Shown here in pieces: positions 31,225 through 35,276 of a stretch of 35,276 nucleotides of DNA. The stretch spans positions 1 to 35,276 of the forward strand of contig DAOVZK010000020.1 of assembly GCA_030635145.1 (NCBI GenBank). The letters are read 5' to 3'. Made by a program: the position numbers and the translations under genes. Each line of letters starts with the position of its first letter. Position 1 is the first letter of the stretch. This DNA is from Planctomycetota bacterium. Its GTDB lineage: Bacteria > Planctomycetota > Phycisphaerae > SM23-33. The notes below the pieces were generated by a model. That model was not told where the DNA came from, made no database searches, and saw only the letters and a list, made by a program, of their open reading frames with translations.

Positions 31225-33055
31225 GAATTTGCTCTTACAGCTAAATTCCTTGGACGAAGTTTCTCGCGTCGAAGCCAAAGAAGGCCAGAAGATCGATAAG
31301 AGCATTCGGGAGACCATTTGCGCTTTTTGCAACGAACCTAGCCTAGGTGGTGGATACCTTATCCTTGGACTAAAACGTGGCAAGACTCTATTTGACGTAC
31401 AGTATGAAGTGGTAGGAGTGGATGATCCGGATCAGGTTCAGTGTGATTTGGCAACTCAGTGCAGCAACGAATTTAGTACTGTGATTCGTCCGGATATTCA
31501 TGTGGAAGAACTGGATAGAAAAAAGATAGTTTGGGCATATATCCCGGAGATGCCGCCGGGTGAGAAGCCGGTGACCATCAAGAGTAATGGTCGAGCCTAT
31601 CGGAGAATCGGCTCGACGGATCATAAGTGCTCGCAAGATGACTTCCATTATCTGTATCAACTTCGGGAGGGTAGATCCTACGATGAAACACTCATCCATG
31701 ATGGTAATATGCAGGATTTTAATCCGGATGCGATTACCGAATATCGGCGACTTCGGGGGAAAGCGAATGCCGCTGCCTGGGAACTGACCGCCACCGACGA
31801 GGATTTGCTTCGAGGCCTTCACTGTCTGGCGTATGAGAATGATATTCCCAAGCCAACGGTCGCAGGAATCCAACTCTTTGGAACACAAGCTGCCTTGCGA
31901 AGGTGTTTCGCTATGGCTCGTATCGACTATATTAGAATCACTGGAACACAATGGGTTGAAGATCCCGAGAAGCGGTTCGACACCGTTGAGATTCGGGATC
32001 CCTTGTTCACGGCGATTCGACGCACGGAGGCAGCAATTCTCGATGATTTGCCCAAGGCCTTTAATCTGCCCAAAGGCGAACTGGAACGAAGAGATGTTCC
32101 ACTGCTTCCGACCGGAGTTATTCGCGAAGCTGTTGTGAACGCCGTCATGCACCGAAGCTACCGCACGCACAGCCCGATCCAAATTATCCGCTATTCAAAC
32201 AGACTGGAGATCAGAAATCCTGGACATTCTCTCAAGCCTGAAGATCAACTTGGAGAACCCGGATCCAATCCTCGCAATCCTGCAATTGCCGCTGTTCTCC
32301 ATGAAATACATATGGCTGAAACAAAAGGTAGCGGCATCAAGGTCATGCGAGACTTGATGAACCAAGTAAACCTTGAACCTCCAACATTTAAATCGTCTCG
32401 GGCATCAGATGAATTTACGGCTGTATTTCTATTCCACCACTTCCTAAGCGAAGAAAATCTACAGTGGTTGAACAGGCTCAGCAGTTTTAATCTACCACAG
32501 GAAGACCAGAAGGCCTTGGTTTACGTACGGGAAATGGGAATCATTGACAATGCTTCCTATAGGGATATCAACCAAGTTGACACTCTCACCGCCAGCGGAC
32601 ATCTTAGAAATCTACGAGATCAGGGCTTGCTTGAGAAACAGGGTAAGGGTTTCAAGACCTTCTATTTGCCGGGACCAAAATTCCCCAAACCTGATAACCT
32701 CGAAGCCAAACCTGATAACCTCGAAGCCAAACCTGATAACCTCGAAACAGAACCTGATGAGTTGTTGGAAGCACCTGAGCTTTTGTCACAAATGCCTAAA
32801 AAACTTAGAGATATGGCACTTCATGTCGGCAAAAAAGCCCCAAAGGAAAACATACGGCATGCTATTTTGGCGCTTTGTCAGTGGAAAGAGATGACAGTAA
32901 CCCAGCTTGCGGGCATTCTACGACGAAATCGAACTTTCCTCCTTGGGGAGCACATCAAGCAGATGGTAGATACCGATGAGCTTCAGATGAAATATCCCCA
33001 AGAAAATCACCCACATCAGGCCTACCAAGCCAAGATTACGAGGGGTAATACATGA
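31196..33055 (+). CDS. Schlafen AlbA_2 domain / HATPase ATP-binding protein
   Basis: A 619-residue protein. The N-terminal AlbA_2 domain (about 10-130) shows EVSRVEAKEGQKID, CNEPSLGGGYLILGLKRG and GRAYRRIGSTDHKCSQDD. The central region carries a GHKL-type ATPase motif (about 300-400): GVIREAVVNAVMHRSY with Asn315, then IIRYSNRLEIRNPGHS and ETKGSGIKVMRDLM. A winged-helix segment follows (about 430-490), then a linker of three KPDNLEA repeats and a second helix-rich end. These proteins occur as accessory transcription or defence factors; the exact role is unknown. AAAGGAG lies 8 nt before ATG 31196. The gene is the only one between two 75-bp repeats and is more A+T-rich than dnaG, as expected for transferred DNA. 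It may be expressed from the duplicated dnaG promoter. Confidence 0.88.
   Translation: MVNEQEMTAENLLLQLNSLDEVSRVEAKEGQKIDKSIRETICAFCNEPSLGGGYLILGLKRGKTLFDVQYEVVGVDDPDQVQCDLATQCSNEFSTVIRPDIHVEELDRKKIVWAYIPEMPPGEKPVTIKSNGRAYRRIGSTDHKCSQDDFHYLYQLREGRSYDETLIHDGNMQDFNPDAITEYRRLRGKANAAAWELTATDEDLLRGLHCLAYENDIPKPTVAGIQLFGTQAALRRCFAMARIDYIRITGTQWVEDPEKRFDTVEIRDPLFTAIRRTEAAILDDLPKAFNLPKGELERRDVPLLPTGVIREAVVNAVMHRSYRTHSPIQIIRYSNRLEIRNPGHSLKPEDQLGEPGSNPRNPAIAAVLHEIHMAETKGSGIKVMRDLMNQVNLEPPTFKSSRASDEFTAVFLFHHFLSEENLQWLNRLSSFNLPQEDQKALVYVREMGIIDNASYRDINQVDTLTASGHLRNLRDQGLLEKQGKGFKTFYLPGPKFPKPDNLEAKPDNLEAKPDNLETEPDELLEAPELLSQMPKKLRDMALHVGKKAPKENIRHAILALCQWKEMTVTQLAGILRRNRTFLLGEHIKQMVDTDELQMKYPQENHPHQAYQAKITRGNT
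32687..32749 (+). repeat. Three 21-bp in-frame tandem repeats
   Basis: AAACCTGATAACCTCGAAGC (plus C) occurs twice without change and a third time with the last codon altered, encoding KPDNLEA, KPDNLEA and KPDNLET. A decayed fourth unit (EPDELLE) follows. It is a likely length-variable linker between the winged-helix and C-terminal parts. Confidence 0.95.
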
Positions 33056-33172
33056 GCCCCCCCATTAAAAATGCTGGTAACTAAAATTTAGACCCACAAC
33101 AGCCAAACCATAAAGTTACATGTCGTATTTTTCGACTAAGAAAGGCAAGTTGACGAAATTCTACCTCGCCAC
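33056..33172. other. Insert end between the AlbA_2 gene and right repeat
   Basis: 117 bp with no gene; a run of C residues (33057-33064) follows the stop. A 63-codon frame (33120-33311) overlaps the dnaG start and has no ribosome site. No inverted repeat matching the left end of the insert is seen, so it does not look like a simple transposon. Confidence 0.45.
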
Positions 33173-33247
33173 CCGCGATTGTTCCTATCACCCTCGGGGA
33201 GTTTGCGTGTATGATGTGCCGTTAGCATGGCAATGTTTCCGGAACAA
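33173..33247. repeat. 75-bp perfect direct repeat, right copy (native dnaG start)
   Basis: Identical to 31081-31155, exactly 2092 bp away. Here it runs into the intact dnaG frame. It contains TATGAT (33210-33215), 11 bp before ATG 33227, so dnaG would have a very short leader. Confidence 0.95.
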
Positions 33248-35053
33248 TTCATTCAGCAGATACTGCAGTCGGCCGACATCGTCGAGATCGTCTCGCAGTA
33301 CGTCGCGCTAAAACAGAAAGGCCGCGAGTTCGTAGGCCTCTGCCCGTTCCACGAAGATCACAAACCCTCGATGTACGTCGCCCCAGCCAAGCAGATCTAC
33401 AAATGCTTCGCCTGCGGTGCCGGTGGGAATACCATCCAATTCGTCATGGGGTTCGAGAAACTTTCCTTTCCCGAGGCCGTCCGCACACTGGCCGAACGAC
33501 TCAGCATCCCCTTACCGAAGGAAAACGAATCGGCTCCGCAGCCGGCGGGCCTCAGCAAAAGCGAACTCATCGCCGCCGTAGAAGCAACCGCAAACTACTA
33601 CCGCAAGGCGCTGTTTTCACCAGCCGGTGCGGCAGCCCTGGCGTATGCAAAAGATCGCGGAATCTCCGACGAATCGCTCGAAAAATTCGGGGTCGGGTTT
33701 GCCCCAGACGCTTGGGATTCGGTCGCAAAAAATGCGCCCAAACGCGGATTTTCCGTCGAGCAACTTGTCGCCGCCGGGCTTGTAAAACGCCGCGACGAAG
33801 GCCCCGGTTGCTACGACTATTTCCGCAACCGGTTGATGTTTCCGATTCGCGACATCAGCGGACGAACGATTGCCTTCGGCGGGCGGGCGTTGGCGGCTGA
33901 CGAAAAAGCCAAGTATCTCAACAGCCCCGAAAGCGTCCTGTTCGACAAATCGTCACTGGTGTACGGACTTTCGATGGCGCGCGAACAAATCGTCAAGTCC
34001 AAGCAGGTAGTCGTGGCCGAGGGATACTTCGACGTACTCATGCCGCACCAGTACGGAATCACAAACGTCGTGGCCACGCTCGGAACAAGCCTCACCGAGC
34101 GGCATGTGCGGTTGCTTTCGCGATACGCCAACGAGGCTGTGCTGATTTTCGACGCCGACACCGCCGGGGCCGCCGCCACCGAACGAGCCATCCAACTTTT
34201 CCTCGCCCAAAAACTACACGTCCGCGTCGCGACAATTCCCACAGGTAAAGACCCCTGCGACTACGTAATATCCGAGGGCACCGAGGGGCTGCAAAAACTT
34301 ATCGACGACGCACCCGACGCGTTGCAATATGCGTGGGACATTCGGCATACTGCGCTTAAGCGAGACGGGGCCGACAACCCCACCGAGCGCAACCGGCTGA
34401 TCGACGAGTTCCTCAACATCGTTGTCACCAGCGGAGCCTACGGCGCCATCGACGAAACGCGCCGCTCCAGCCTCGCCCAACACATCGCGCATATCGTAAA
34501 CATCCCCGCCATCGACCTGCAGCAGAAAATGCGGCAGATGGGGCGCACCATTCGGCCGAGCCATACGCAAACTCAAAATGCACCGCAAACCGGCGCGGTG
34601 CGAGGAACCGTCGGTGTCAGCGGAAACCCCGAACGCGAAATTCTCGAAGTGCTGCTGGACAACCCCGAACTGTTCGACGACGTCGCCGAACGCATCGACC
34701 CGAACTTTTTCCACGACGCCATGCTCAAAGCCATCGCCGAGCGGATCTGGGATATGGGCCTCGCCGGAAAACTGACGCTGGAAGACCTCATGGGGCGCGA
34801 AGATATGACCTCGCTCGGTGCAACGCTGTCGGAAATGGCTCTCAGCGGAGAAAAACGCGGGAACCACGAAAAAACGCTATCCGACGCTGTGGCGGCGATT
34901 CTCGACCGCGAAGAAAAACGTAACTACCTGCAATTAAAAGAGCAATCGCTTGGCGACGGCACCAGCGACGACAAGCTTCGCGCGATTCAGGAGCGGCTGC
35001 ACAGTATCCATAAGCAGGGAAAACACGCCGGACGCCGCCCGAAAATCCAGTAG
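33227..35053 (+). CDS. dnaG: DNA primase
   Basis: This 608-residue enzyme makes RNA primers at the replication fork. The N-terminal CHC2 zinc finger uses Cys39, His42, Cys60 and Cys63 (GLCPFHEDHKPSM, IYKCFACGAGGN). The catalytic core shows YFRNRLMFPIRDISGRTIAF, YLNSPES, and the TOPRIM motifs VVVAEGYFDVLM (Glu265) and LIFDADTAG (Asp309, Asp311). The C-terminal region (about 465-590, PEREILEVLLDNPELF...) is the helicase-interacting domain. The length matches the family. The start MAMFPEQ lies within a 75-bp block duplicated 2.1 kb upstream. dnaG is often followed by rpoD; the window ends before that can be seen. Confidence 0.97.
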   Translation: MAMFPEQFIQQILQSADIVEIVSQYVALKQKGREFVGLCPFHEDHKPSMYVAPAKQIYKCFACGAGGNTIQFVMGFEKLSFPEAVRTLAERLSIPLPKENESAPQPAGLSKSELIAAVEATANYYRKALFSPAGAAALAYAKDRGISDESLEKFGVGFAPDAWDSVAKNAPKRGFSVEQLVAAGLVKRRDEGPGCYDYFRNRLMFPIRDISGRTIAFGGRALAADEKAKYLNSPESVLFDKSSLVYGLSMAREQIVKSKQVVVAEGYFDVLMPHQYGITNVVATLGTSLTERHVRLLSRYANEAVLIFDADTAGAAATERAIQLFLAQKLHVRVATIPTGKDPCDYVISEGTEGLQKLIDDAPDALQYAWDIRHTALKRDGADNPTERNRLIDEFLNIVVTSGAYGAIDETRRSSLAQHIAHIVNIPAIDLQQKMRQMGRTIRPSHTQTQNAPQTGAVRGTVGVSGNPEREILEVLLDNPELFDDVAERIDPNFFHDAMLKAIAERIWDMGLAGKLTLEDLMGREDMTSLGATLSEMALSGEKRGNHEKTLSDAVAAILDREEKRNYLQLKEQSLGDGTSDDKLRAIQERLHSIHKQGKHAGRRPKIQ

Positions 35054-35276
35054 GCCCCAGCTATTTGGGATTTCGGAAGATAAGAGAACCACGGCCATAC
35101 GGCCGCCAGTTGGGTGGATAAACACGAATTGACACGGATTTTACCTTTGGCCTTGGTATTTGGGGCTTCAATGAAACTATGAGCAATCCTATCGGGAGAA
35201 TCGTATCCCGTTAAAAGAGGTTGGGGTACGATAGGACGGGGTCGGCGGACAGGCCGTCGCCCCATATCGATACCCC
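35054..35276. other. Region downstream of dnaG with a strong terminal inverted repeat
   Basis: No gene is seen. GGGGTACGATA (35223-35233) pairs with TATCGATACCCC at the window end (one bulge), and GGGG...CCCC nests inside around GGCGGACAGGCCG. A smaller hairpin, CGGGA/TCCCG, lies at 35192-35212. It could be a terminator, a leader or the start of an RNA gene; no T tract is visible before the window ends. Confidence 0.4.

Noticed and set aside
33120-33311. 63-codon ORF overlapping the dnaG start
   Set aside because: It runs through the duplicated dnaG promoter block in the wrong frame and has no ribosome site.

Overview
The window looks like bacterial chromosome from a Gram-negative planctomycete, probably Phycisphaerae-like. 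This is inferred from several things: lipid A/LPS genes (waaA, lpxI), a tyrosine integrase of the type that lacks the first catalytic arginine, A+T-rich degenerate palindromic repeats between genes, a GyrA with unusual quinolone-pocket residues, and many conserved but uncharacterised membrane or secreted proteins. No 16S rRNA gene is present to confirm this.

Layout. (1) Positions 1-2860 are accessory DNA. They hold a small minus-strand gene pair running off the left edge, 620 bp of A+T-rich DNA with degenerate direct repeats, a tyrosine recombinase, a 48-codon ORF and a frameshifted excisionase-like gene, all facing away from a tRNA-Lys gene (2863-2935). This looks like the int/xis end of an integrated element at a tRNA. 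(2) Positions 3086-9700 are housekeeping: a membrane protein, GAPDH with a strong promoter and a long folded leader, thiS-thiG, a DinG-type helicase and a STAS protein. (3) Positions 9888-16950 carry proB, waaA, an ABM protein-lpxI-membrane protein cluster, lysA and a small unknown gene. (4) Positions 17083-22373 carry a secreted 625-residue protein, hpt with a PH-domain membrane protein, a lipoprotein and a voltage-gated-type K+ channel with a zinc ribbon. The intergenic DNA here is packed with several families of GTAG-headed REP palindromes. (5) Positions 22681-29510 carry a DUF721/DciA-like gene divergent from gyrA, an LTA-synthase-type sulfatase, a DUF502 protein and tRNA-Tyr. (6) Positions 29800-35276 carry a sugar-nucleotide epimerase, a candidate structured RNA, a Schlafen/AlbA_2 ATP-binding gene and dnaG.

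The most striking observation is at dnaG. A perfect 75-bp direct repeat (31081-31155 and 33173-33247) contains the dnaG -10 box, start codon and first seven codons. The two copies flank a 2.0-kb segment whose only gene is the AlbA_2/HATPase protein. The cassette appears to have inserted at the 5' end of the primase gene, rebuilding an intact dnaG on one side and leaving a truncated dnaG start and promoter in front of its own gene on the other. AlbA_2 proteins are repeatedly found in accessory and defence loci, so this is the best candidate for an undescribed mobile or defence unit here.
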